In this document: piece after piece, positions 52,695-61,536 of the stretch
How the letters are laid out: each line of letters begins with the position of its first letter
Position numbering within the stretch: position 1 is the stretch's first letter
Assembly (NCBI RefSeq): GCF_000758165.1
Contig: NZ_JNUP01000071.1
Span: 74,853 to 138,852 of the forward strand
Length of the DNA: 64,000 nucleotides
Source of the DNA: Spirochaeta lutea
GTDB taxonomy: Bacteria > Spirochaetota > Spirochaetia > DSM-27196 > Salinispiraceae
Direction of reading: 5' to 3'
Translations under genes and position numbers: made by a program
The notes under the pieces: model-generated
The model's database searches: none
What the model was told of the DNA's origin: nothing
The model's input: the letters and a program-made list of their open reading frames with translations, nothing else

Positions 52695-52784
52695 ATAGAT
52701 ATTATAAATATCATTATCGAAAGTATCAATTTGATTTATACCAGTGGCTCGGGTATACCTATAAACAACTGAGAAGGAGTTACT
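52695..52784. promoter_or_regulatory. oxyR-katA intergenic promoter with OxyR-like half-sites
   Basis: The katA promoter is TTGATT (52731-52736), a 17-base spacer and TATACC (52754-52759). Directly upstream, ATAG (52695), AAAT, ATCG and CAAT occur at 7-, 6- and 7-base spacings, a degenerate form of the ATAG-N7-CTAT OxyR pattern. The position next to -35 suits activation of katA and self-control of oxyR. Confidence 0.65.
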
Positions 52785-54287
52785 ATGGAAAAACCGAAAA
52801 CCCTGACCACCGCCGCGGGTCAGCCCGTGGCCGACAATCAAAACAGCCTGACCGCCGGTCCCCGGGGACCGGTGCTGCTCCAGGACCACCATCTCCTGGA
52901 GAAAATGGCCACCTTTAACCGTGAACGGGTTCCTGAGCGGGTAGTTCATGCCAAGGGTTCCGGGGCCTTCGGCACCTTCCGGGTGACCGGGGATATTTCC
53001 TCCTACACCCGGGCGGCGGTCTTCAGCCGAGTGGGCAAGGAGACCCCGGTGCTCCTGCGGTTCTCCACCGTAGCGGGAGAGCATGGAGCCGCTGACGCAG
53101 AACGGGATGTCCGGGGCTTTGCCCTAAAATTCTGCACAGAGGAGGGCAACTGGGATCTGGTAGGTAATAACACCCCGGTATTTTTTATCCGCGATCCCCT
53201 GAAGTTCAGCGACTTCATCCATACCCAGAAGCGCGATCCCCGGACTAATCTGCGAAATCCGGCCGCCATGTGGGATTTCTGGTCCTTGAGCCCCGAGAGC
53301 CTGCACCAGGTTACCATTCTCTTCAGCGACCGGGGTCTTCCCTTGGGGTACCGCCACATCAACGGATACGGCAGCCATACCTACAGCCTCATAAACGCCC
53401 AGAATGAGCGGTTCTGGGTAAAGTTTCACTTCAAAACCAGACAGGGCATTAAAAATATGACAAACCAGGAGGCAGCAAAGGTCGTCGGCCAGGACAGGGA
53501 AAGCAGCCAGCGTGATCTCTACGAGGCCATTGAGCGGGGTGATTTTCCGGCATGGGATGTGAAGGTCCAGGTGATGCCCGAGAGGGAGGCCGAGTCCTAC
53601 CGTTGGAATCCCTTTGATCTGACCAAGGTCTGGCCCCATTCGGATTACCCCTTGATGGATGTGGGGGTACTAGAATTGAACCGGAACCCGGATAACTATT
53701 TCGCCCAGATTGAACAGGCTAGCTTTGAACCCTCCAACATCGTGCCGGGTATCGGGTTCAGCCCGGACAAGATGCTCCAAGCCCGGATTATGTCCTATGC
53801 CGACGCCCACCGGTACCGGATCGGGGTAAACTACGCCTCCCTGCCGGTAAATAAACCCCATTCGCCGGTTCATACCTACCATCGGGACGGGGCCATGCGC
53901 CTGGATGAAAACGGCGGAGGTGCTCCCAACTATGAGCCCAACAGCTTCGGCGGGCCGGTGGAAGATCCCGGATACCGGGAGCCGCCCCTGGCAATTTCCG
54001 GAGATGCGGATCATTATGATCATAGAGAGGGTAACGATGATTACCAGCAGCCCGGAGACCTGTACCGCCTCATGAGTCCGGAGCAGCGTTCCCTCTTGGC
54101 TGAGAATATCTGCCAGGCCATGGCGGGCGTTCCCCAGCGGATTCAGCTGCGCCAGATCGCCCACTTCTACCGGGCGGATCCGGAATACGGCCGGGCGGTA
54201 GAAGCGGGACTGGGGTTACCCCCGGGTAGTGCAGAAAAGATGGCCGAACTAACGAGGGAGGAGCTCATTGAAGCAACAAAAGCCTAA
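52785..54287 (+). CDS. katA: Monofunctional haem catalase (clade 3 type)
   Basis: 500 residues. Active His in [14 protein letters not shown] (about residue 55), Asn in [14 protein letters not shown] (about 128) and the haem-ligand Tyr in [16 protein letters not shown] (about 340). It breaks down hydrogen peroxide in the cytosol. GAAGGAG precedes the ATG. It is controlled by OxyR from the shared intergenic region. Length is normal for small-subunit catalases. Presence with glutathione peroxidase and OxyR shows exposure to oxygen. Confidence 0.95.
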   Translation: MEKPKTLTTAAGQPVADNQNSLTAGPRGPVLLQDHHLLEKMATFNRERVPERVVHAKGSGAFGTFRVTGDISSYTRAAVFSRVGKETPVLLRFSTVAGEHGAADAERDVRGFALKFCTEEGNWDLVGNNTPVFFIRDPLKFSDFIHTQKRDPRTNLRNPAAMWDFWSLSPESLHQVTILFSDRGLPLGYRHINGYGSHTYSLINAQNERFWVKFHFKTRQGIKNMTNQEAAKVVGQDRESSQRDLYEAIERGDFPAWDVKVQVMPEREAESYRWNPFDLTKVWPHSDYPLMDVGVLELNRNPDNYFAQIEQASFEPSNIVPGIGFSPDKMLQARIMSYADAHRYRIGVNYASLPVNKPHSPVHTYHRDGAMRLDENGGGAPNYEPNSFGGPVEDPGYREPPLAISGDADHYDHREGNDDYQQPGDLYRLMSPEQRSLLAENICQAMAGVPQRIQLRQIAHFYRADPEYGRAVEAGLGLPPGSAEKMAELTREELIEATKA

Positions 54288-54735
54288 CGCAGTAAAACAG
54301 TGGCTGTACCGCATCCTCGGGGTGGTGTTCACTGCCCTGGGGGTGGTGGGGATTGTGGTTCCCGTATGGCCCACCACTATTTTCCTCATTCTGGCCAGTG
54401 CCGTTTTTCTGAAGAGCAGCCCGGGCATGTACCGCTGGCTCCATGATAATCCGGTACTGGGCCCCTATCTGCGGGCATACCGGGACAAAACCGGGATCAC
54501 CATCGGATACAAGGTGTGGACCATTTCGGTGCTCTGGGTGGGAATCGTGATTTCAGCGGTTTTCGCGGTGGAGAGTCTGGCGGTACGCATCATGCTCTTC
54601 ACTATCGCCCTGGCCGTAACCATCCACGTGGCCACCATTAAAACCGCCGCTTCCCCTCAAACCAAAGCCATACCCCGAGAAGCCGGACCGGTGTCATCCT
54701 CCGAGGCGGCCAGCCCGGCCCCTAGGGAGCCCTGA
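54268..54735 (+). CDS. DUF454 (YbaN-like) membrane protein
   Basis: 155 residues. [39 protein letters not shown] is the DUF454 signature, followed by [17 protein letters not shown] and two more helices. The start is TTG with GGGAGGAG upstream, and the gene overlaps the catalase end by 20 bases, so it is translated with it. Function of the family is unknown; the linkage here suggests an oxidative-stress context. The polar tail is low complexity. Confidence 0.8.
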   Translation: MKQQKPNAVKQWLYRILGVVFTALGVVGIVVPVWPTTIFLILASAVFLKSSPGMYRWLHDNPVLGPYLRAYRDKTGITIGYKVWTISVLWVGIVISAVFAVESLAVRIMLFTIALAVTIHVATIKTAASPQTKAIPREAGPVSSSEAASPAPREP

Positions 54736-54809
54736 ACCCTAGGCCCTTCGGAGGCCGATTCATCCGGGGAGGAAATGACTTTTGCCGGTGTCTCGGGTAT
54801 AATGGGACC

Positions 54810-57539
54810 ATGATCAGCGCCGGCACCCCGGAAGAACAATCCAACAAATCCCTGGGCAGCCATCCGGGGCGGGCCCGGGGCCGGATCGCCGTGCTTACTG
54901 CCGAGGTCAATGAGGCCTACCAGGCCGAGCTCTGGCGGGGCATCACCGCCGAGGCCAGGCGGCACTCGAAACAGCTGGTTTGTTTTGTCGGTTCCCGGGT
55001 GGATTCCCCCATCCAACAGGAAGCCGCATCCAATGCCATCTACCGCCAGGCCCACTCGGGCAATTTCGACGGCATCATCATCATTTCATCGGCGGTTTCT
55101 ACCTATTTGGACCCCCAGCAGGTACAGTTCCTCTTTGACGCCCACCCCCGGCTTCCCCGGGTATCGGTAGGCATACCCGTGGAAGGGGTCTCGAGTGTCT
55201 GTGTGGACGGCCGTAGCGCCATGGCTGAGGTTACCCGTCACCTGATCTACGATCACCACCGCCGGAATTTCGCGGTCATCGCCGGCCCCCAGTGGCACCC
55301 CGAATCGGAGGAGCGGCGGCACACCATCCAGGACACCCTGGGCCGGGCGGGGCTGAACCTGAAAGACGATTTAGTGATCCACGGAAATTTCCAGCACAAG
55401 TCCGGCAGGGACGCCATGGCTGCCCTCCTGGATCAGGGCCACCCCATAGATGCCCTGCTCTGCCTCAACGACCGGATGGCCATGGGAGCCGTGGAGGAGC
55501 TGACCCGCCGAGGAATTACCGTGCCCCAGGACATATCGGTGTGCGGTTTCGACGGCATCGAAGAATCGGAATTCTGCTCCCCGCCCCTGACAACCGTCAT
55601 CCAACCCCTCTACGATCTGGGGGTTCAGGCCGTGCAGGAGCTCTACCTGCTCATGGAGGGAGGTACGGCCAGGCACACCACCCTGGACTGCCGCCCCCTG
55701 ATCCGCCAAAGCTGCTCCTGCTCCGCCCTGTCCCAGCTCCGGCTGCGCACGGCGAACCCAAGGACCGTACCGGAACCCGAGAAATCGCCCGGGGATTCCC
55801 CGACCGCCGAGCCGCCCGACTCGTCCGATCCGTCTGATCCACCCGATCCACCAGACTCGCCCGATCTGTCCAATCCGTCCGATCCACACGATCCGTCCGA
55901 GCCACACGATCCAGCCGACCCGGCACCCGGAAAAAGTCAGCCGGCGCCTGCCCCCATCCGGGACAACGTCCCCTCCGGGCTGGCTGGAACAGGCGAATCA
56001 CCCCTGGACCAAGAGCCCCAGGCCTTTATCGATACCCTGGACGAACTGGTAACCCGGGCCAGCTTTGAGAGCACGGATATCCGGCGGTGGAACGCCGTCC
56101 TGGACCGGATCGAGGCCGGCCTTACCGGCACGGACCATGCCGAACCCTGGCTCCGGGTCATTCTCCGGGGCAGGGAGATTCTCGCCGAAAGCCGGACCAG
56201 GCGCCTGGTAGAGACCAGGATTCAGAAACGCAACCGCCTGGATGTACTGCGCAGCGTGGGCACCAGCCTTTCCGAGGCCTTTGAAATGCCAGAAATTTTC
56301 CGGCGGCTCACCGAGGGGCTGGTGCGGTTGGGGTTCCAAGACGCCTTTTTGGTGCTCTACCGCCCGGGAACCAGGACCGGAGACCTCATTTTCCATATGG
56401 AATCGGGCATCCAAAAGCCCGTCAGCCCCCGGCGGGTTGAGCCCCTGGAAATTCTGCCGGCCTCCATGGCCGATCTTCAGCGGCGGAATATGCCTATCTG
56501 GATTCTGACTCCCCTGGTCTTCCAAGACCGGGCCATCGGCCACCTTCTGCTGCCCGGAGACCACCCGGACACCGAGGTATACGACACCCTGACTAAGCAG
56601 ATCGCCAGCTCCATTCAAGGCGCTACCCTCCTGGAACGCATCAAATCCCACGAACAGAGCCTCGAACAGGAGGTTCAGCACCGCACCCGGGAACTGACCC
56701 AGGTGAACGCCGACCTGCGCCAGGAAATCGCTACCCGGGTCCGGCTCGAACAGGAGGTTATCGACATCTCCAAGCACACCATGGAGCGGATTGGACAAGA
56801 CCTCCACGACGACCTCTGCCAGCATCTGGCGGGAATAACCATGCACGTCAGCGCCCTGGGACGCCGTATCGGGCCGGTTTCCCCGGAGTCCCTTGTGGTG
56901 TTGGAGCAGATCAACTCCCTCCTGGGCGATTCCATCCAGCGCGCCAAATCCCTGGTCCGGGGACTTCTGCCCCCGGGGCTCCGGGAGGAAGGATTATCCC
57001 GGGCGGTGGAGCATCTCTGCCGGGAGATCAGCCGGGCTTCGGGGGTCCAGGTGGATTTCCATGCCCCGTCCTCCCTCACCGAGCTGGATGTGGACCGGGG
57101 CATTGAATTGTACCGGATCATCCAAGAGGCCCTGAACAACGCGGTGAAGCACTCCGGTTCCCCCCGGATCCTGGTCAGCCTCTCGCCCCCCGACCCGGAG
57201 ACCGGAAACGGAGACAGAGACGGCGTCAAAGCCGGAGACGGAGAATCCCAGAAAATTCTCCTAACCGTGGATATCCGGGACTGGGGCCGGGGATTCCCCG
57301 ACCAGAACCACGATCAGGGTATGGGGCTAAAAATCATGCGGTACCGGGGCGAGAAGGCCGATATTCAAGTGGATCTGGAGCACCCCGGACAGGGCAGCCT
57401 GGTACGCTGCCGGGTGCTGGACCGCCGGGCAGGAGGCCCGGCATCCGGAACCGGGAATGCCCGGACCGGGTCGCGCAGATCCCCGGACCGTGTCCCCGGC
57501 CAGGGGAATCACCAAAACACCCATCCACCCCAGGAGTAG
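54810..57539 (+). CDS. LacI-type sensor histidine kinase (NarL/HisKA_3 class)
   Basis: 909 residues with no signal or membrane helix, so cytosolic. Residues about 24-310 are a LacI-like sugar-binding fold (AELWRGITAEARRH, CLNDRMAMGAVEEL, ISVCGFDGIEES) without DNA-binding head. A Pro/Asp/Ser linker (about 330-395) follows, then a GAF-like domain (about 475-600), a coiled coil, and the HisKA_3 site with His 666 in RIGQDLHDDLCQHL. ATP motifs are EALNNAVKHSG and DWGRGFP, GMGLK. It probably senses an intracellular sugar and phosphorylates the regulator encoded two bases later. The low-complexity C-terminal tail is unusual. Confidence 0.85.
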   Translation: MISAGTPEEQSNKSLGSHPGRARGRIAVLTAEVNEAYQAELWRGITAEARRHSKQLVCFVGSRVDSPIQQEAASNAIYRQAHSGNFDGIIIISSAVSTYLDPQQVQFLFDAHPRLPRVSVGIPVEGVSSVCVDGRSAMAEVTRHLIYDHHRRNFAVIAGPQWHPESEERRHTIQDTLGRAGLNLKDDLVIHGNFQHKSGRDAMAALLDQGHPIDALLCLNDRMAMGAVEELTRRGITVPQDISVCGFDGIEESEFCSPPLTTVIQPLYDLGVQAVQELYLLMEGGTARHTTLDCRPLIRQSCSCSALSQLRLRTANPRTVPEPEKSPGDSPTAEPPDSSDPSDPPDPPDSPDLSNPSDPHDPSEPHDPADPAPGKSQPAPAPIRDNVPSGLAGTGESPLDQEPQAFIDTLDELVTRASFESTDIRRWNAVLDRIEAGLTGTDHAEPWLRVILRGREILAESRTRRLVETRIQKRNRLDVLRSVGTSLSEAFEMPEIFRRLTEGLVRLGFQDAFLVLYRPGTRTGDLIFHMESGIQKPVSPRRVEPLEILPASMADLQRRNMPIWILTPLVFQDRAIGHLLLPGDHPDTEVYDTLTKQIASSIQGATLLERIKSHEQSLEQEVQHRTRELTQVNADLRQEIATRVRLEQEVIDISKHTMERIGQDLHDDLCQHLAGITMHVSALGRRIGPVSPESLVVLEQINSLLGDSIQRAKSLVRGLLPPGLREEGLSRAVEHLCREISRASGVQVDFHAPSSLTELDVDRGIELYRIIQEALNNAVKHSGSPRILVSLSPPDPETGNGDRDGVKAGDGESQKILLTVDIRDWGRGFPDQNHDQGMGLKIMRYRGEKADIQVDLEHPGQGSLVRCRVLDRRAGGPASGTGNARTGSRRSPDRVPGQGNHQNTHPPQE

Positions 57540-57541
57540 CC

Positions 57542-58216
57542 ATGAAGCGCTTTATTCTCGTTGATGATCATCCGGTATTCCGCCAGGGACTGGCGGCCCT
57601 CATTCAGAGCGAGCCCAGCTACAAGGTTGTGGCTGAAACCAGCAGTATCGAGGAGGTCCTGGAGGTTCTGCCCCGGGTCCGAGCCGATATCATCCTGGTG
57701 GATATTACCCTGCACAACCAAAACGGCCTGGATCTGGCCAGGACCCTGCGCAGCCAGGAGCCGGATCTGCCGATTCTCATGGTTTCCATGCACGACGAGG
57801 GGGTGTACGCCCAACGTGCCCTGCAAACCGGTGCCCGGGGATATGTCATGAAACATGCCTCCCCTGATGTCCTCATGGAGGCCATCCGCACCGTATTAGC
57901 GGGAAAAATCTACCTCTCTCCGGCCATCCAGGGGCGAATTCTGGAGTCTATGTACGGTCAAAACCAGCAGGGCTCCTCGGGGACCGCAGCCCTCATCGAC
58001 CGGCTTAGCCAGCGTGAACTGGAAATTTTCCAGTACATCGGCCAGGGCTTCGGGGCAAGCGAGATAGCAGATATCCTTAACCTATCGGTCAAAACCGTCC
58101 ACACCTACCGCGACCATCTAAAAGAGAAGCTCCAGATCGACAACGCCCAAGAACTCCGCCGCTTCGCCATCAAATGGCACCAGTCCCTCCACGGCGCCCC
58201 GGGTACCGCCCCCTAA
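57542..58216 (+). CDS. NarL/FixJ-type response regulator
   Basis: 224 residues. Receiver domain with Asp 54 in ILVDITLHNQNG, acidic pair VDDHP and Lys in YVMKHAS, then a LuxR-type HTH (LSQRELEIFQYIGQGFGASEIADILNLSVKTVHTYRDHLKEKL). Phosphorylated by the adjacent kinase, it should control the sugar ABC/GH3 operon downstream. Its ATG follows the kinase stop by two bases; AGGAG lies within the kinase end. Confidence 0.9.
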   Translation: MKRFILVDDHPVFRQGLAALIQSEPSYKVVAETSSIEEVLEVLPRVRADIILVDITLHNQNGLDLARTLRSQEPDLPILMVSMHDEGVYAQRALQTGARGYVMKHASPDVLMEAIRTVLAGKIYLSPAIQGRILESMYGQNQQGSSGTAALIDRLSQRELEIFQYIGQGFGASEIADILNLSVKTVHTYRDHLKEKLQIDNAQELRRFAIKWHQSLHGAPGTAP

Positions 58217-58330
58217 TCCACCAGCTGGGGACCATCCTAATTCCGTGGTCCATATGCGCCGATACCGGGCCGGAATGCCCCCCGGCCTGGGGCCGCCCCA
58301 GATACCGGCCTGCTCCCGCCACCCTCTATC

Positions 58331-58386
58331 CATAGGCAGAACTACCTATGCCAAGTTCAGCCCTTCTGCCCCTATGGGGATTGAAA
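58331..58386 (+). promoter_or_regulatory. Candidate operator before the sugar ABC operon
   Basis: CATAGG-N8-CCTATG (58331-58350) is a perfect inverted repeat; its TACCTAT half matches the NarL-type heptamer TACYYMT. A second near-palindrome CCCCTATGGGG follows at 58369. TTGAAA (58381) could be a -35 but no good -10 stands at the right distance. Confidence 0.45.
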
Positions 58387-58432
58387 AACCGGACCTACAC
58401 TGATCCTTAGAAAACCTTAAAGGGAGGTTCGG

Positions 58433-59734
58433 ATGAACACACGTAACCGAATTATTGGTATGTTCGTACTGCTCTTGTTCGCCAGCGCGATGCTTTTTGC
58501 AGGCGGACAGGGCGAACAACAGGCCGCTTCAGGCGGTAAAGAAGTCATAACCTGGTGGGCACTGTCCAGCGGCGGCGGTGCGGAGGACCCCAGGCAGATT
58601 CTGCGGGAACAGATCATCGCAGACTACGAGGCTCAGAATCCCGATGTAACCATTGACCTGGTTATGCTGGATAACGAGGCCTTCAAACAGAAAATTCAGG
58701 TCGCCATTCAGGCAGGAACCCCTCCTGACATCTTCCACTCCTGGGGCGGCGGGGTAATGATCGAATATGCCGAAGCCGGCATGCTCCGGGACATTACCGA
58801 TGAAGTTAAAAACAACCTATCCAACCGGATCGGTCTCGGACCCCTGGGTGTATACGGATACGACGGTAGATACTTCGGTTCCCCCTACGATATGGGCGCC
58901 GTAGGATTCTGGTATAACAAGGACATCTTCGCTGAGGTAGGCGTATCGGTTCCCGAAACCTGGGCAGACCTACTGCGGATCGTTCCCCAGATCCGGCAAG
59001 CAGGGTACGTCCCCATCGCCTTGGGTGCAGGAGACAAGTGGCCGGCTCACTTCTGGTGGGTATACCTCGCCATGCGCATGGGCGGTCAGGAAGCCTTTAA
59101 CCGGGCATACGACGGCCGAGGATCCTTTGCAGATCAACCCTTCGTCCGCGCAGGTGAACTGCTTCTACAACTCAATGCCCTGAATCCCTTCCAAACCGGA
59201 TTCTTGGGTGCAACCTACGACGATCAGGGTGCCCTCATGGGTAACGGTGAAGCGGCCATGGAACTCATGGGCCAGTGGGCTCCGGGGGTTCAGGCTGCAA
59301 ACTCTGTTAGCGGCGAGGGAATCGGCGATGCCCTGGGATGGTTCTCCTTCCCCGCAGTTGCCGGCGGTCAAGGCAAGCTCACCGATGTAATGGGCGGAGG
59401 AAACGGCTACGTTCTCGGTAAGGACGCTTCGGATGCCGCTCTTGACTTCCTGGACTTCTTCCTTCAGGAGAAATACAACGTGGAATTGGTTGATGTCGAG
59501 GGAATCGTTCCGGTGGTTGCCGGTGCAGAATCGGCCCTGGAAGGCAATGCAAACCTCATTCAGATTGCTGATGCCGTTGCCAATGCCGGGTACTACCAGC
59601 TCTACTACGATCAGTTCCTTCCCCCCGCCGTGGGTGAAGCTGTGAAAGACGCGGTAGCGAAACTTCTGGCGGGCGTTAGCACCCCTGCCCAGACTGCTCA
59701 AGAAATCCAAGCCTCATGGCAGGCGAATAAGTAA
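58433..59734 (+). CDS. Sugar ABC transporter, family 1 solute-binding protein
   Basis: 433 residues. Signal peptide ends near SAMLFAGGQGEQ, the loose pattern common in spirochaete binding proteins. ITWWALSSGGGAEDPRQILREQIIADYEAQNPDVTIDLVML is the family start, and PFQTGFLGATYDDQGALMGNGEAAMELMGQWAPG is typical of oligosaccharide binders. AAGGGAGG precedes the ATG. Its separate strong hairpin before the permease genes fits excess production of the binding protein. The ligand is probably a beta-linked oligosaccharide given the GH3 gene. Confidence 0.9.
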   Translation: MNTRNRIIGMFVLLLFASAMLFAGGQGEQQAASGGKEVITWWALSSGGGAEDPRQILREQIIADYEAQNPDVTIDLVMLDNEAFKQKIQVAIQAGTPPDIFHSWGGGVMIEYAEAGMLRDITDEVKNNLSNRIGLGPLGVYGYDGRYFGSPYDMGAVGFWYNKDIFAEVGVSVPETWADLLRIVPQIRQAGYVPIALGAGDKWPAHFWWVYLAMRMGGQEAFNRAYDGRGSFADQPFVRAGELLLQLNALNPFQTGFLGATYDDQGALMGNGEAAMELMGQWAPGVQAANSVSGEGIGDALGWFSFPAVAGGQGKLTDVMGGGNGYVLGKDASDAALDFLDFFLQEKYNVELVDVEGIVPVVAGAESALEGNANLIQIADAVANAGYYQLYYDQFLPPAVGEAVKDAVAKLLAGVSTPAQTAQEIQASWQANK

Positions 59735-59755
59735 GGTCCTCCTTACATACCCCCC

Positions 59756-59782
59756 GGAGACGGGCCGGAACGGCCCGTCTCC
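59756..59782 (+). terminator. Strong hairpin between binding-protein and permease genes
   Basis: GGAGACGGGCCG-GAA-CGGCCCGTCTCC is a perfect 12-bp stem, followed by ATTTTAAAA. It would lower readthrough into the permease genes or protect the upstream message. Confidence 0.8.
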
Positions 59783-59804
59783 ATTTTAAAATCTGGAAGG
59801 AACC

Positions 59805-60719
59805 ATGAAAACGAACACTCTAACCAAACCCGGTACCTACAAGACCCTCGCCCTGCTCCTACTGCTCATCGGACCGGCATTCCTGCTGTTCCTGCTCTTT
59901 GTGGTGATGCCCGTGGTTCAGGCAGGATACTACTCCCTCTTTAACTGGAACGGTATTGGACCCCTTACGAAGTTCCGGGGTTTACAGAACTTCGGCCTTA
60001 TTTTTCAGGATCAGGTGTTTCATACAGCCCTGATCAACAACCTTAAAATTGTTGCTATCTCCTTATTCATTCAGCTGCCCATGGCCTTCGGGCTGGCACT
60101 GCTCTTGGGCCGGAATAAATTCCGCGGGGAGGCTTTTTTACGCAGTATTTTCTTCTTCCCCTACATACTGGCAGAAATTGTTACCGGTATAATCTGGCGA
60201 TTCATCTACCATCCCCAATTCGGGGTACCAACCATACTATCAAAACTTTTTACAGAGAACGGCGGCGAAATCGGGCTTCTGGGAGATCCCTCCCTGGCCT
60301 TCGGGGCTATTCTGGTGGTCATCGTCTGGAAGTATCTGGGATTCCACATGATCATCTACATCGCGGGGCTCCAGTCGGTTCCCAAGGAACTGGAGGACGC
60401 AGCGGTGGTGGACGGCGCAAACAAGATCCAGGTTATCCGCCATGTAATCATACCCAGCATGAAAAGCAGTTTTATTATCTCCATCTTCCTGTCCATCATC
60501 GGGTCCTTCAACATCTTCGACGTGGTGTGGGCTCTGGGTCAGGGTGGACCGGTGCATAGCACCGAAACCCTGGTAACCTACCTGTATAATTTCGGATTCC
60601 GTCGGTTCTCCTTCGGATACGGCAGTGCGGTGGCGGTTACCCTGTTCGGCATCTGCTTTGTATTCAACCTCTTCTACCAACGATTCATTGTAAGCGAGGG
60701 ACGCCATGGAAAAAACTAG
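59805..60719 (+). CDS. Sugar ABC permease, MalF type
   Basis: 304 residues with six helices. The EAA coupling motif is EDAAVVDGANKIQVIRHVIIPSM (about residues 198-220). ALLLLLIGPAFLLFLLFVVMPVVQAGYYSLFNW is the N-terminal pattern of this class. AAGGAACC precedes the ATG. It overlaps the second permease by 14 bases. No ATPase is encoded nearby, so the complex must use a shared one from elsewhere. Confidence 0.9.
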   Translation: MKTNTLTKPGTYKTLALLLLLIGPAFLLFLLFVVMPVVQAGYYSLFNWNGIGPLTKFRGLQNFGLIFQDQVFHTALINNLKIVAISLFIQLPMAFGLALLLGRNKFRGEAFLRSIFFFPYILAEIVTGIIWRFIYHPQFGVPTILSKLFTENGGEIGLLGDPSLAFGAILVVIVWKYLGFHMIIYIAGLQSVPKELEDAAVVDGANKIQVIRHVIIPSMKSSFIISIFLSIIGSFNIFDVVWALGQGGPVHSTETLVTYLYNFGFRRFSFGYGSAVAVTLFGICFVFNLFYQRFIVSEGRHGKN

Positions 60720-61533
60720 AAACAACATACTCCGCATAACCTTGAGCATCCTGGGTGCCCTGGTTTTCTTCTTCCCCATCTACACCGTTGCCATCGGGGG
60801 ATTCAAAACCAACGGTCAGCTCTTAGCCGACCCCTTCGGCCTGCCCAACCCCTTTACCAGCGAGGCCTATCGGGTGGTATTGCTCAGCGGCAGCCAGTTC
60901 TGGGGGTTCCTCTTCAACTCCGTGGTTATCAGCGGATTCACCATCCTACTGACCCTGGCCGCATCCATGCTGGCCGCTACGGGGCTTTCCCGGATCGAGT
61001 TCAAGGGAAGGGGCTTTTTGTTCAACTTTTTCATTATGGGCATGCTCTTTCCCATTACTGTGGCGGTTCTGCCCCTCTACCTGCAGCTTCGGGGGTTCGG
61101 CCTCATCGGAACCCGGCTGGGGGTCATCCTATCCCAGGCGGCCTTCAGCCTTCCCCTGGCGATCTTCATCTTTACCGGATTCTTCCGGGAGGTTCCTAAG
61201 GATCTTCAGGACGCGGTTTCCATCGACGGCGGCGGGCTTCTGACCTTTGCGTGGCGGGTGCTGCTGCCCCTGTCGACCCCGGTTATCTCCACCGTGACCA
61301 TTATTACCCTGATCCAGAGCTGGAATCAGTTCCTGCTTCCCCTGTTGGTATTGGATGATGCATCCACCTTTACCATTCCCCTGGGGGTCATGCAGTTCCA
61401 GGGCCAGTACACCACTGGCTGGAACCGGATTATGGCCTTCATCAGCATTGCTCTGCTTCCCATGGCCATGCTGTATATCTTTCTTCAGAAATACGTGGTT
61501 GCCGGTCTGACCGCCGGAGCTGTAAAGGGGTAA
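60706..61533 (+). CDS. Sugar ABC permease, MalG type
   Basis: 275 residues with six helices. EAA motif is LQDAVSIDGGGLLTFAWRVLLPLSTPV. FFFPIYTVAIGGFKTNGQLLADPFGLP near the start and QFQGQYTTGWNRIMAFISIALLPMAMLYIFLQKYVVAGLTAGAVKG at the end are typical. It pairs with the preceding MalF-type permease. Three bases separate its stop from the GH3 gene. Confidence 0.9.
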   Translation: MEKTRNNILRITLSILGALVFFFPIYTVAIGGFKTNGQLLADPFGLPNPFTSEAYRVVLLSGSQFWGFLFNSVVISGFTILLTLAASMLAATGLSRIEFKGRGFLFNFFIMGMLFPITVAVLPLYLQLRGFGLIGTRLGVILSQAAFSLPLAIFIFTGFFREVPKDLQDAVSIDGGGLLTFAWRVLLPLSTPVISTVTIITLIQSWNQFLLPLLVLDDASTFTIPLGVMQFQGQYTTGWNRIMAFISIALLPMAMLYIFLQKYVVAGLTAGAVKG

Positions 61534-61536
61534 CTC

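Noticed and set aside
55371-56846. Long minus-strand ORFs opposite the sensor kinase gene
   Set aside because: Shadow frames of a well-supported kinase; their repeats come from the low-complexity linker.
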